A stretch of DNA of 64,000 nucleotides from Microbacterium elymi (GTDB lineage: Bacteria; Actinomycetota; Actinomycetes; Actinomycetales; Microbacteriaceae): contig NZ_CP091139.2 of assembly GCF_021582895.2 (NCBI RefSeq), forward strand, positions 806,001 to 870,000. Reading direction: 5' to 3'. The notes below the pieces were generated by a model. The model searched no databases, was not told the origin of the DNA, and saw only the letters and a program-made list of their open reading frames with translations. The stretch's first letter is position 1, and every line of letters begins with the position of its first letter. The position numbers and the translations under genes were made by a program. Of this stretch, positions 21,889 to 31,729 are shown piece after piece.

Positions 21889-23699
21889 AGGTTCACCTCC
21901 ATCTCTCGCTGGCGGATATCGTCCGCCTCCAGACTCGAGATCACGAACCGGTAGTGCTCGCTGGTGCGCAGCGCTCGGCGTGCGTGCCGACCGCGGTGAT
22001 CCGGCCGTCCTCCAGCACGGCGACCCGGTCGGCGAGCGCGACCGTGGACGGCCGGTGCGCGACGATCAGGGCGGTGGTGGTGGCCAGCACGCGCCGCAGC
22101 GCGGCCTCGACGAGCGCCTCGGTGTCCACGTCCAGCGCCGACAGCGGGTCATCCAGCACGAGCACGGCGGGCTTGGCCGCCACGGCCCGGGCCAGCGCGA
22201 GTCGCTGACGCTGACCGCCGGACAGGCTCAGCCCCTCCTCGCCGACGGTGGTGTCCACGCCGTCGGGCAGCTCGTAGGTGAACTGCGCCTGGGCGATCTC
22301 GAGGGCCTCATCGAGCACGGCCTGCGCCTCGGGGCTGTGCAGATCGAGGTCGTCCCGGCCGAGCAGCACGTTCTCGCGGACGGAGGCCGAGAACAGCGTC
22401 GCGTCTTCGAACGCCATCGAGATGTGCCGGCGCAGCTCGGCCAGTCGCAGATCGCGCACGTCCACGCCGTCCAGCTCGACGGACCCGCCGGTCACGTCGT
22501 ACAGGCGGGTCGGCAGCGTGGTCAGGGTCGTCTTGCCCGACCCGGTCAATCCCACCAGGGCCATCGTCTCGCCCGGGCGCAGCACCAGGTCGATGCCGTC
22601 CAGCAGATCGCGTTCGGAGGCCGCGGCATCCTGGTAGCGGAAGCGGGCGCCGCGGAACGCGAGCTCGCCGCGCGGCTCGGCGATCGTGGCCGGGTGCTCC
22701 GGGTCGACGATCGTGTTCTCCTCGTCCAGCACCTCGTAGATGCGGTCGGTGGCGGTGCGGGCGTCGACCAGGAACGAGAACAGGAACCCGAGGGACTCCA
22801 GCGGCCAGCGCAGCGCGGTGGCCATCGCGAAGAACGCGAACAGCTCGCCCACCGTGAGCTGCCCGAGGCTTGCCAGCCAGATGCCCAGGATGAGGCATCC
22901 GGCGAACGCGACCACCGGGATGGTGTCGAGCCAGAACCACAGCTCGCCCACCTCGCGGGCCTTGCGCAAGCTCGGTGCCGCGCAGACTCTCGGCCTGCCG
23001 GGTGAACTTCTGCAGGGCGTGCTTGCCGCGGCCGAACGCCTTCAGCACGCGGATGCCGTGCACGCTCTCCTCGACCGCGGTGGCCAGGTCGCCGGCCTTG
23101 TCCTGGCTCTGTCGGGCCAGCACGCCGTAGTTGCGCTCGAACCGGTAGCCGAAGAACCACAGCGGGATCGAGACGACGATGAACGCGGTGCCCAGCGCCC
23201 AGTGCCAGCGGAACAGCAGCACCGCCCCGATGACGATGGTGAGCATGTTCACCACGAGCAGGATCAGTCCGAACACCAGCCAGCGGCGGACGATGTTGAT
23301 GTCCTGCATCATCCGGCTCAGCAGCTGCCCGGACTGCCAGCGGTCGTGGAACGCGACCGGCAGGCGCTGCAGGCGCTGGTAGAAGTTCTGCCGGATCTCG
23401 TACTCCACCTTCGTGCCCGGGGTGAGCACGAACGCACGGCGCAGGAACACGAACAGCGCCTCGAGGATGCCGAGCACGAGCACACCCAGGCAGGCCCAGG
23501 CGATCATCGGGATGTCGCCGGCCGCGATCGGGCCGTCGACGGTCGCCTGCAGCACCAGCGGGATGATGAGGGTCATCACCGCGGCGCCGAGGGCGGTCAG
23601 CAGGCCGCCGATCATGCGCGGCAGCACGGGTTTGACGAAGGGGAAGAGCCGCGCGAGGGCGCGCGGAGTGGACAGTCGCGGTGAGGACGTGGAGGTCAT
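21885..23699 (-). CDS. ABC exporter half-transporter, first subunit
   Basis: About 604 residues with six TM segments and an NBD: Walker [11 protein letters not shown], signature [17 protein letters not shown], Walker [14 protein letters not shown] and IVAHRPS. Asp replaces the catalytic Glu after Walker B (LDDP), so this is the degenerate-site partner of a BmrCD/TM287-288-like heterodimer. Breaks: GCTGCGC insertion near 22969 and loss of a G beside GCTGCG near 21966. The corrected C-terminus reads [16 protein letters not shown] and stops at 21885. A possible leader ORF lies 125 nt upstream. Confidence 0.93.
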
Positions 23700-23824
23700 G
23701 ATCCTTGCAGGGGGTGATGCGAGCCAGAGGTGGCCCGGAACCGGGCGGGGGCGCGCGGACGATGCCGCGGGAGGGTCAGGCGGGATGGTCGACGAGATCG
23801 ACGACGTCAGCAGAAGCGGAAGCG

Positions 23825-23899
23825 CTACCCCGCGACGCGAAGCCCGGCGACGATCGGACGGAGGACGACCGGCGTGACGTCGTAGACGGCCTGGTGCAT
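23825..23899 (-). CDS. Possible 24-residue leader peptide for ABC exporter
   Basis: ATG 23899 has an ideal ribosome site (GAGGAGGATGCC ending at the start). The peptide runs [20 protein letters not shown] plus RVAG, then TAG. It lies in the leader of the exporter operon, 125 nt before the first ABC gene. The spacer contains GCCCGGTTCCGGGC (a 6-bp perfect stem) and a GTCGA/TCGAC stem. Short ORF plus hairpins before a heterodimeric exporter recalls the BmrB leader of B. subtilis bmrCD. This is inference from layout. The rest of the 23700-24028 gap shows no other gene. Confidence 0.4.
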   Translation of the reverse strand: MHQAVYDVTPVVLRPIVAGLRVAG

Positions 23900-24028
23900 G
23901 GCATCCTCCTCGGATCGTGCGGGGTGCCGGCGCGCTCATGGCGCGGCAGCCCTTCAGCCTATGCCCGCGCCCTCGCCCCGCGCAACACCGCGCCCCTCCC
24001 TCCCGCTCCCGCCCCGGGCGGGACGGGG

Positions 24029-24524
24029 TCAGGCGGCGGCCTCGCGGGCGAGGAGGCTGCGCTTCACCCCGGTCCCCCAGGCGAAGCCGCCCAGCGAGCC
24101 GTCGCCGCGCAGCACCCGATGGCACGGCACGAACAGCGCCGGCGCGTTGCGGGCGCAGATGGATGCCGCAGCCCGCACGGCCGAGGGACGCCCGAGCACC
24201 GCGGCGAACTCCGCATACGCGAGCGGATGCCCCGGTTCGATGCCGCGCAGGGCGCTCCAGCCGTCATGCTGCGAGCGCCGTGCCATGCTGACGCACCGGG
24301 ACGGCCTCGATCGCGGTGAGATCGCCCTCGTAATATGCACGGACGGCGGCCGCGGCCTCCGTCCGCCCCGGCACGAGGTCGACAGGCCGGATGCCGGGGT
24401 GTATCCGGACGCGGGCGGCCTCGATGTCGCCGGTCCAGCCGGATGCGAGCACCCGCCCGTCCTCATCGACGATGATCGTGAACGGCCCGTCCGGGGTGGT
24501 GATGGTCTCGACCAGAGCGGTCAT
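24029..24524 (-). CDS. ogt: Methylated-DNA-protein-cysteine methyltransferase
   Basis: About 164 residues. The acceptor motif [20 protein letters not shown] contains the Cys that takes the alkyl group from O6-alkylguanine. The N-terminal half ([20 protein letters not shown]) is Ogt-like. ATG 24524 follows AAGGAGG and overlaps the Ada-AlkA stop (ATGA), so the two are coupled. An extra C in a GCTGCAG context near 24275 breaks the frame; the corrected junction is [17 protein letters not shown]. Confidence 0.92.
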
Positions 24525-25994
24525 GGGGTTTCCTCCTTCTCGGGCAGGGGTGCGGTCAGCACCCGCCAGAAATGCGCGGTCAGGTAGCTGCGCCACGGCG
24601 CGACCCGCGCCGCCCACTCGGTGAGCGGTCGCGGCTCGCCGGGCAGCCCGAGCCGCGCCGCGCCGGCGCGCGCGGCCACGTCGCCGGGCAGGAACACGTC
24701 CGGGTCGGCTGTGGTCCGCATCCGGACGTAGTCGGCGGTCCAGGGGCCGATGCCCGGCATCGCCAGCAGCGCCTCGCGCTGCCGCACGGGATCGTCCGCG
24801 GCCGACAGCGTGAGATCGCCGGCCGCCAGCGCGGCCGCCGCACCCGTGATCGCGCGGATCCGCGCGCCCGGCCCGCGCAGCACCTCGGGCCCGCGCTCGG
24901 CGATCACGGCCATGGTGGGGAACAGGATGCCGCCGCCGGGCAGACGCTCGCCGAGCGCGTCGACGAGCCGGCCGAGCGCCGTGCGGGCGGCGGCGACCGA
25001 GACCTGCTGGCCGATCATGGCGCGCACCAGCATCTCGTCCGGATCCACGGCGCCGGGCACGCGGATGCCGGGGGTCAGCGCGAGCGCGGGACGCAGCTTG
25101 CGGGTGCCGGTCGAGTGCGGCGTCGATGCCGATCGGGTCGGCGTCCAGATCGAACAGCCGTCGGGCCCGGGCGATGAGCGCGGGCAGGTCGGCGAGCTTC
25201 GTCAGCTGGGCATCCAGGCGGATCCGGTCGCCCTCGGTCCACAGGCGCATCCAGGCCGGTCCGTGCGGCAATGCGAGCGTGCGCGCGTACGCGTCCGCGC
25301 TCGCCTCTTCCATCCCCGGGACGGCCCGCGCGCGCATCCACGCGAACAGCCCGGCCGCGTCGATCGGCCTGCGGTGGGCGAGCACGAGCCGGATGCGGCC
25401 GCCGTCCTGCGCTCCGGGCACCGCGCGGCGGCGGGCGCGCAGCTGGAGCGGCGTCATCCCGAACACCTCCCGAACGGTGTCGTTGAACTGGCGGATGCTG
25501 GCGAAGCCGGCCGAGAATGCGACGTCCGATGCCGGCAGCTCGGTGCCGACCAGCAGCATCCGGGCGGTGTGCGCGCGGTGCGCGCGGGCCAAGGCGAGTG
25601 GTCCGGCGCCGAGTTCGGCGGTGAGGATGCGGTCGAGCTGGCGCGGCGAGTAGCCCAGGCGCGCAGCGAGCCCGGGCACGCCCTCGCGCTCGATGACGCC
25701 GTCCTGGATGAGCCGCATGGCTCGGCCCGCGGCATCCGTCCGCAGATTCCACTCCGGCGAGCCGGGCGCGGCGTCGGGCAGGCAGCGTTTGCAGGCGCGG
25801 TAGCCGGCCTCGTGCGCGGCCGCCGCCGTCGGGTAGAACGTCACGTTCGCCGGCTTCGGGGTGCGGGCGGGACAGCTGGGTCGGCAGTAGATGCCGGTGG
25901 AGCGGACGGCGGTGATGAACTGGCCGTCGAAGCGCGAATCCCGCGAGTCGATCGCGCGGTAGCGCTCGTCGAAGGTCATGCTCGGGATGCTCAT
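24521..25994 (-). CDS. Ada-AlkA fusion: regulator and 3-methyladenine glycosylase
   Basis: About 490 residues. An Ada zinc domain ([20 protein letters not shown] and [11 protein letters not shown] supply four Cys) is followed by an AraC-type HTH region ([20 protein letters not shown]) and an AlkA domain with helix-hairpin-helix ([15 protein letters not shown]) and the catalytic Asp in DPDVFLPGD. It senses alkyl-phosphotriesters and excises alkylated bases. An extra base at CCGCAGCTGCG near 25098 splits it; the corrected junction is [14 protein letters not shown]. It is operonic with ogt. Whether it also activates this operon is inferred. Confidence 0.93.
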
Positions 25995-26073
25995 GGATCC
26001 AGCCTGACACGCTGCGCCGACGTCGGCTCGCGGAAATCGGACATGACCGTGGGGCGGCCCGGGGTCGCCGGGT

Positions 26074-26170
26074 CAGGCCGCCCGCCCTCGCGAGCCGCCC
26101 ACCTTCGCGAGCCGCCCACCTTCGCGAGCCGCCCGCCCTCGCGAGCCGCCCACCTTCGCGAGCCGCCCAG
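26074..26170. repeat. 17-bp tandem repeats upstream of ada-alkA
   Basis: About 5.5 units of cgagccgcccaccttcg (variants with gccctcg) run head to tail from about 26074 to 26170. They fill part of the 300-bp gap between divergent ada-alkA (start 25994) and the oxidoreductase (start 26295). The periodicity of 17 is not a codon multiple, and no ORF there is convincing. Confidence 0.88.
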
Positions 26171-26198
26171 GGTCGCCGGCCGGCGCGACGCCGCGGCC

Positions 26199-26268
26199 CG
26201 CGCGGCGCCGCGAACCGCGCGGCCTGGCGCGCCCGCGCGGCGTCGCGAACCGCGCGGCGTGGCGCGCC
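26199..26268. repeat. Two 35-bp direct repeats, GC-rich
   Basis: 26199-26233 and 26234-26268 are adjacent copies differing at two positions (cgcgcggcgccgcgaaccgc versus cgcgcggcgtcgcgaaccgc at their starts). They continue the low-complexity stretch up to the oxidoreductase promoter. Confidence 0.85.
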
Positions 26269-26294
26269 GCGGCATCCCGGCCTAGCCTGGGCGC

Positions 26295-27721
26295 ATGGAC
26301 ACCTATGACCTCATCGTGATCGGCGCGGGCCCCGTCGGCGAGAACGTCGCCGACCGTGCAGTGCAGGGCGGGCTGTCGGCCGTGATCGTGGAGAGCGAAC
26401 TGGTCGGCGGCGAATGCTCATACTGGGCGTGCATGCCGTCGAAGGGACTCCTGCGGCCCGGTGCCGCCCTGCGCGGCGCGCGCGACGTCGACGGCGCGTG
26501 GCAGGCGGTCACCGGCGACATCGACCCGCAGGGTGTGTTCCGGCGTCGCGACCGGCTCACCCACGACTGGAACGATGACGGCCAGGTCTCGTGGCTGCGA
26601 GCGCGAACATCGACCTCGTGCGCGGGCAGGGGCGACTCACCGGCGAGCGCGAGGTGACGGTGACTCCGGCCGACGGCCCCGAGGTGACACTGCACGCCCG
26701 CCAGGCGGTGGCGGTGTGCACCGGCAGCGAGGCGACGGTCCCCGACATCCCGGGCCTGCGCGATGCCCGCCCATGGACGAGCCGCGAGGCCACCTCGGCG
26801 CACGAGGTGCCGGCGTCGCTGGCGATCATCGGCGGCGGAGTCGTGGCGTGCGAGATGGCCACCGCCTACGCGAGCCTCGGCAGCGGCGTGACGATGATCG
26901 TGCGCTCGGGGTCGCTGGGCCGGGTCGAGCCGTTCGCACAGGAGCTCGTGCGAGACGCGCTCACCGCGGCGGGCGTGAAGATCCTCACCGGCGAGACGAC
27001 GGCGGTGCGCCGCGACCCGGACGGCACCGTCGAGCTGACCCTGGACGACGGACGGATGCTGCGCGCACACGAGGTGCTCGCGGCGACCGGTCGCGGACCG
27101 CGCACCCGCGACATCGGGCTCGAGACCGTCGGGATCTCCGGGCTCGAGCCGGGCGGCTGGATCGACGTCGACGACACCCTGCGCGTACCCGGGACCGAAT
27201 GGCTCTACGCGGTGGGCGACGTGAACCACCGGGTGCTGCTGACCCACCAGGGCAAGTACCAGGCCCGCGCGGCCGGAGACGTGATCGCCGCCCGCGCCCG
27301 GGAGGAGGAACCGGATGCCGCGCCCTGGGGTCGCCACGTCGCGACGGCCGACCACGACGCGGTGCCGCAGGTCGTGTTCACCGATCCGGAGGTCGCGTCG
27401 GTCGGGGTCACCGCGGCGGAGGCGCGGGCGGCGGGCCGCAGCATCCGGGTCCTGGACTGCGACCTCGCCCAGATCGCCGGCGCCGCCGCGCACGCCGACG
27501 ACTATCGGGGCCGCGCGCAGGCGATCGTGGACGAGGAGCGCGGAGTGCTGGTCGGCGCGACGTTCGTCGGGGCGGACGTCGCCGAGATGCTGCAGTCCGC
27601 GACCATCGCCATCGTCGGCGAGGTGCCGGTGCACCGGCTGTGGCACGCGGTGCCGGCCTACCCGACGATCAGCGAGGTCTGGCTGCGCTGGCTCGAGCAG
27701 TACGGCCGCGACGCGGCGTGA
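26295..27721 (+). CDS. Flavin disulfide oxidoreductase, MerA/Lpd-like
   Basis: About 475 residues. FAD fold [18 protein letters not shown] at the N-terminus; redox pair region [13 protein letters not shown] (C-x4-C); NAD(P) fold [21 protein letters not shown]; second FAD motif LYAVGDVNH; dimerisation domain with [16 protein letters not shown]. The interface His-Glu pair is not obvious ([18 protein letters not shown] gives H-A-V-P-A-Y-P-T). It could be a mycothione, mercuric or soluble transhydrogenase-like enzyme; the substrate is not assignable. One base is missing beside GGCTGCG near 26595 (SWLASANIDL restored). Confidence 0.88.
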
Positions 27722-27877
27722 GCGCGGGCGGCGGGCGCCATCCTGCATCGCCCCCGCGCAGCATCCCGCACGCGCCCCGCGCAGCGTCCCGCACGCGCCC
27801 CGCACACTCCCCCGCGCAGCATCCCGCGCACTCCCCCGCGCCGCGCATCCTGCTCCGCGCATCCCCCGCACTCCCCC

Positions 27878-27956
27878 GCGACTGCACATCAAATTCGCGA
27901 CTGCACATCAAACCCGGCCCAGAATGATGTGCACTCGGCCAAATCGTACGATTTCG
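27878..27956. repeat. Second copy of TCGTACGA dispersed element
   Basis: gcgactgcacatcaaa is repeated at 27878-27893 and 27897-27912. It is followed by atgatgtgcactcggccaaa and the palindrome AATCGTACGATT, ending near 27956. The right half matches 4357-4388 with two substitutions. It lies between the converging oxidoreductase and T7SS genes, after a stretch (27730-27870) of degenerate cccgcgcagcatcccgca-type repeats. Confidence 0.8.
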
Positions 27957-27971
27957 GCGAGGAGAGAGGGG

Positions 27972-28634
27972 TCAGGGGAGCCAGGTCAGGGTCGACACGC
28001 AGAGGTCGAACAGCATCCGCATCTGCACCATCGGCTCGTCGTCGGCCGGCACGTCCTGGGGGCGCACGATCACCAGCGTCAGCTCGAGCGCACGACGGCG
28101 GCCGCTGCCCGGGATGGGCGTCAGGTACACCACAGTCGTGAGCGTTCCGGACTCGCCGTCCAGCGTCTGCGTCTGCTCGCGCTCCGCGCGCAGGAACCGC
28201 TTGTCGCCCAGCAGCGGCGTGGCCCCCTCACGGGCCACCGCCTCGCGCACCAGATCGTCGAGCGAGCCCCCCGCCGGTGCGTGCAGGATGCTGGCGGTCA
28301 GCGACGCCGGCAGGTACAGCGCCTCCGGCGCGGCCTCATCCGGGAGGAACATCGCGACGACGTTCGTCTTCTCCATCTGGGCGAACGCCTCGCGCAGCAG
28401 CTGGCGCATCCGCGCGTACAGGTCCGGCCGGTGCACCTGCATCAGCCGGGTCCGCACGGCGGCCGTCATCCGCTCCTGCTCCTCGGGCGTGGCGTCCCGG
28501 CGGTTCCACCCCGGCGGCAGCGCCAGGGTGAAGTCGGGATCGGGCGCGCCGCCGAGCTCCTCGCGCAGGCTGACCCGCGCGGGCGTGCCGGCCTCGTCGG
28601 GTGTACGGGGCGTGGCGGATTCGGTCACGGTCAT
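27972..28634 (-). CDS. T7SS-locus accessory protein, paralog of 31730-32356
   Basis: 220 residues, soluble, function unknown. N-terminal VSLREELGGAPDPDFTLALP matches SLREELLGAPDVPTMRMLVP of the gene at 31730-32356. Both continue with a PxGW segment, an ATAR/RFRTTVKRA-like helix and a C-terminal IPGSGRRRALELT / VPGTSRRKAVML block, so they are paralogs. The layout recalls LpqN/DcrB-like folds, but I cannot assign it. Last gene of the T7SS operon; its ATG overlaps the stop of the upstream membrane-protein gene. Confidence 0.75.
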   Translation of the reverse strand: MTVTESATPRTPDEAGTPARVSLREELGGAPDPDFTLALPPGWNRRDATPEEQERMTAAVRTRLMQVHRPDLYARMRQLLREAFAQMEKTNVVAMFLPDEAAPEALYLPASLTASILHAPAGGSLDDLVREAVAREGATPLLGDKRFLRAEREQTQTLDGESGTLTTVVYLTPIPGSGRRRALELTLVIVRPQDVPADDEPMVQMRMLFDLCVSTLTWLP

Positions 28635-29451
28635 CCTTCCCGGATCGGGTCGAGCGTGAACAGCGTGCCGAGGTCGGTCCCCAGTGCGCGCTCGAGCGTG
28701 GCGTCGTCGATCAGGCCACGGCCGGCGAGGATGCGCAGCGCGTCGTCACGGTCCGCCTGCAGCGCGCCCTGCTCGCTCGAGGGCAGGGCGCGCACCAGCG
28801 TCCGTGCGCGCTCGCGGTCGGACACGGCGGGCGCGGCGGTCGCAGCAGTCGCCGTCGGCTCGGGGGTGCGGACGCGCACGCGCAGCAGGATGCCGATGGC
28901 CAGCACGCCGCCGAGCACCAGCGTGACCCACACCGGCACGATCCACGCGCCGAATGCGAAGTCGTCGCGGGCGGAGACCCGCGGGATGCCGGCGGTCGCG
29001 AAGCCGGCGAGCACGGCGGCGATCACGGCCAGCCCCAGCAGCAGCGGCGACCAGCGCGCACCCCGCGCAGCCAGACGATCCACAGCGCGACCTGGGTCAG
29101 CGCCGCGATCAGGAAGCACACGCCGGCGATCGGCACGGCGACCTGGGCCGGCAGCGGGCCGGCACTGGGGGCGATGTAGGCCGCCGCGGTGCCGTAGATC
29201 GCCACGCCGAGGATCGGCGCGAGCACCATCACGATGCCGAGTACCGCCACCAGCACGTTCTTGGCGGTCCGCTCCGGCGTGCGCCGATGCTCCGCGGTGA
29301 AGCGCGCCATGGCGGCGCCGTCCGCCCCGAACGACGCGACGATCTCGGGGTGGGCCTGGAACGCGAAGCCCTCCAGTCGCGCCAGACGCGGCACGTCGGC
29401 GAGGGAATGCTCCTGCGCCCAGGTGCGGGCATCGGGGTACGGGGTGCTCAT
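28631..29451 (-). CDS. Four-TM membrane protein of T7SS locus
   Basis: About 273 residues: cytoplasmic N-terminus (WAQEHSLADVPRLARLEGFA), four hydrophobic segments (NVLVAVLGIVMVLAPILGVAIYG-type start, VAVPIAGVCFLIAALTQVALW, LLLGLAVIAAVLAGFATAG, IVPVWVTLVLGGVLAIGILL), and a soluble tail of about 80 residues. One G is missing beside GGGCTGCG near 29064 (IVWAARGARWSP restored). It overlaps neighbours on both sides by ATGA. It has no counterpart in the other paralogous cassette. Function unknown; possibly a membrane partner of secretion. Confidence 0.75.
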
Positions 29452-30125
29452 GTCGCTGTCAGGCTATCAATCCAGGTCTCGGCCGGGTCGGCCTCCCGCA
29501 GGGCGGGCGGATCGGCGCGGAACGCGGTGCCGTCGGGCGCGGTCAGGCGCAGTGACTGCACGAATCCGTGGATCTGCGGCATCAGGATACCGATCAGCTC
29601 GGGCAGCGTCGGCTCGACGACGACCGAGACCGCACGGGTGGCCGAGGCGAACACAAACTGGGCGCCCAGCGTCTGGACGCCGCCGACCTCCTCGGCGATC
29701 GGCAGCTGGACGCCGAGGCCGAGTCCCTCGGCGTCGCACAGGATGCCGTCGCCGGGCTGCGGCATCCGCGTGCCATCGGGGAAGGTGCCCACGGCCGCGT
29801 GCACGAAGATGCACACCGGGGCGTCGGTGGGCCAGACCTGGAACGCGAGCGCGTCCTCGGGCCGGCGGTGGTCCAGCGCGGCCTGCAGCAGCGCGGGCAC
29901 GAGCCGGTCGTGCACCGGCTCCCACCGGTCGCCCCAGGCCTCGCGCAGCGCCTTCGCGTTCTGCGCGATCCACGGCTGTGCGGCATCCGTCCCGGCCAGC
30001 GCCGGGACCGGCATCCACCCGGGGGCGAAGCTCGTGGCGGTCAGCTCCCCGTCGAGGCCCTCTGCGGACCCCGAGCCGCCCTCGCTCACAGGGCCGCCCT
30101 CGCTCACAGGGCCGCCCTCGCTCAC
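29448..30125 (-). CDS. T7SS-locus accessory protein, paralog of 32353-32937
   Basis: 225 residues from GTG 30125, or shorter from GTG 30107 or 30089. The start codon sits in an 18-bp tandem repeat (gtgagcgagggcggccct) that offers three spaced GTG starts and overlaps the upstream stop. The core is ALAFQVWPTDAPVCIFVHAA, then GVQTLGAQFVFASATRAVSV and TLPELIGILMPQIHGFVQSL. Position and pattern match 32353-32937 (FAYCPRGLPGDVLVEVHVGE; RFEFIHDRVLVEVYAAS; ELGILGEGLSILEEFAAGIS). A chaperone-like role for the adjacent large protein is inferred from synteny only. Confidence 0.7.
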   Translation of the reverse strand: MSEGGPVSEGGPVSEGGSGSAEGLDGELTATSFAPGWMPVPALAGTDAAQPWIAQNAKALREAWGDRWEPVHDRLVPALLQAALDHRRPEDALAFQVWPTDAPVCIFVHAAVGTFPDGTRMPQPGDGILCDAEGLGLGVQLPIAEEVGGVQTLGAQFVFASATRAVSVVVEPTLPELIGILMPQIHGFVQSLRLTAPDGTAFRADPPALREADPAETWIDSLTAT

Positions 30126-31363
30126 AGTGCCGCCCCGACCCAGGGCAACTTCGAACCGGGCGACTGGTCGCCGTGGCCGGTCCAGGTGGCGATGTTGTTG
30201 ACCATCTTCCACGGGCCCGACAGCATCCCGTGCGCGAACTCCCACCCGGCCGCGATCGTGGTCGAGCGGCAGTAGCCGTTGGTCGCGCCGGTCATCGCGG
30301 TGATGGTGTCCTCCATGCCCGACACGCTCTTGCCGAACATGAGGCGCATCATCACGTCGCCGACGCCGTTCGGATTGTTCATCGAGAACAGCCCGCGCGA
30401 CATGGCGGAGAACCCGCGCCACCCGCCGCCGGCCAGGCCCCCCAGCAGGCTCAGCGAGCGTCCCTGGCTGATCGCGGCCGACCAGCTGGAAGGCTTGAAC
30501 GCGGTGACCATCTCGCCGAGGAACGCCAGTCGGCCGGCGCCGCCCTGGAACAGCTTGCCCAGACTGCCGATCGGGATCACGCCGATCACCGCGAAGATCA
30601 GCTGGGTCAGCCCGGTGTCGCCGCGGATGTACTGGTAGGCGGTCAGCGCCAGGGTGAGCACCCCGACGACCGCGCCGATGAGCGCGACGATCGGCCCGCC
30701 GATGATGATCGCGGCGATCGCGATGATGATGCCGACGACCTGGAGCACCTTCAGCACGCCGCCGACGAAGCCGTCGACGTTGTCCCAGAAGCCGTCCTTG
30801 ATCTTGCCGGCCACCGCATCGCCGATGCCGGCGGCGGCGGCGTCGAACGCCTCTTCCCAGGTGTCGACGTGCCCGTCCCAGATCCGCGCCTCGGCGACGT
30901 AGTCGTCGAGCCTGCCCTGCTTGTTCGCGTCGTCGGTGGACGCGTCCTCCGCCTCCGGCGACTCGTCGTCCGGCTTGTCCCAGAACGGGCGGTCGCCCTC
31001 CAGATATCCGGGCGCGTTCTGGTACTCCTGCCACAGTTCGACGCAGCGCTCGTACGCGGCGTTGACCTTGGGCTGGACCTCAGCGAGCGCATCCGCGTAG
31101 GTGACCAGCACCGGACCGGTGGGCCGGTAGAGGTCGCCGGCCTGCCCGAGCTTGTCGTAGGTGTCGCCGACCACCTCGCGCAGCTTCTCGATCGCCTTGC
31201 CGCGCTGATCGGATGCCTGGTCCACCAGTCCCTTCAGGAACGTCGAACCGTCCTGCATCTGGTTGCCCAGCGACGTGATCTGATTGCCGCGCCTGCGGAT
31301 CTCTGCGGGCTCACCGTCCAGCGTGGTGACCCACCGGCCGGCGGGCGACGTGTCCATAGTCAT
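30122..31363 (-). CDS. Large putative T7SS-secreted protein, cassette 2
   Basis: 413 residues, intact. A helical N-terminus of about 190 residues (GNQITSLGNQMQDGSTFLKG; KAIEKLREVVGDTYDKLGQA; ADALAEVQPKVNAAYERCVE) like WXG/LXG secretion domains is followed by a long hydrophobic core (VVGIIIAIAAIIIGGPIVAL; GAVVGVLTLALTAY) and a soluble C-terminus with no toxin motif I recognise. Paralog of 32939-34224: both have LY/RYAPSG...YA/YGKxLxEVQ and IIGGP...VG...LT...FA-I-V-P-G. ATG 31363 follows GGGAGGA. It is coupled to the next gene by GTGA. Confidence 0.8.
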   Translation of the reverse strand: MTMDTSPAGRWVTTLDGEPAEIRRRGNQITSLGNQMQDGSTFLKGLVDQASDQRGKAIEKLREVVGDTYDKLGQAGDLYRPTGPVLVTYADALAEVQPKVNAAYERCVELWQEYQNAPGYLEGDRPFWDKPDDESPEAEDASTDDANKQGRLDDYVAEARIWDGHVDTWEEAFDAAAAGIGDAVAGKIKDGFWDNVDGFVGGVLKVLQVVGIIIAIAAIIIGGPIVALIGAVVGVLTLALTAYQYIRGDTGLTQLIFAVIGVIPIGSLGKLFQGGAGRLAFLGEMVTAFKPSSWSAAISQGRSLSLLGGLAGGGWRGFSAMSRGLFSMNNPNGVGDVMMRLMFGKSVSGMEDTITAMTGATNGYCRSTTIAAGWEFAHGMLSGPWKMVNNIATWTGHGDQSPGSKLPWVGAAL

Positions 31364-31382
31364 CTGCTCGTCCTCCCCTGCC

Positions 31383-31712
31383 TCAGACCGGTCGCGGTTC
31401 GTGCTGGCCGCTCACATCGACCTCGAACTGGGCCGCCGTGTCGTGGTCCCAGTCCTTCATCCCGTCGACGACGCCCTGCACGTGCTGCTGCACCTTGCCG
31501 ATGTCGCGGGACAGGTCTCGGCGCTTGTCATCCCAGCGCGATTCGAAATCGTGCGCGCGGTCGTTCAGCTTGTTCTGGCCGAACGGGTGGGCGATCGCCT
31601 CATCCAGGTCGTCCGCCCGCGAGCTCGCCTCGTCCAGCTCGGTGATGATAGCCTTCAGCTTCTCGTTGACCTGTTCGAGCTGGGTGTAATGCACCCACAC
31701 GCCATCCGACAT
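31383..31712 (-). CDS. Small WXG100-like helical protein, cassette 2
   Basis: 109 residues, almost all helical: YTQLEQVNEKLKAIITELDE then FESRWDDKRRDLSRDIGKVQ. Its FExxWDDKRxxL core is the same as in 34221-34538 (FEEAWDDKRDTLKEHLV), so the two are paralogs. It lies 19 nt upstream of the large secreted-type protein, the position expected of a heterodimer partner. WXG itself is absent, and I call the family from size, helix pattern and context. Confidence 0.75.
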   Translation of the reverse strand: MSDGVWVHYTQLEQVNEKLKAIITELDEASSRADDLDEAIAHPFGQNKLNDRAHDFESRWDDKRRDLSRDIGKVQQHVQGVVDGMKDWDHDTAAQFEVDVSGQHEPRPV

Positions 31713-31729
31713 CGGTCAGGTCCTTTCGA

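Noticed and set aside
26074..26268. CRISPR or attachment site near ada-alkA
   Set aside because: Units of 17 and 35 bp are head-to-tail without spacers; no integrase or tRNA is nearby.
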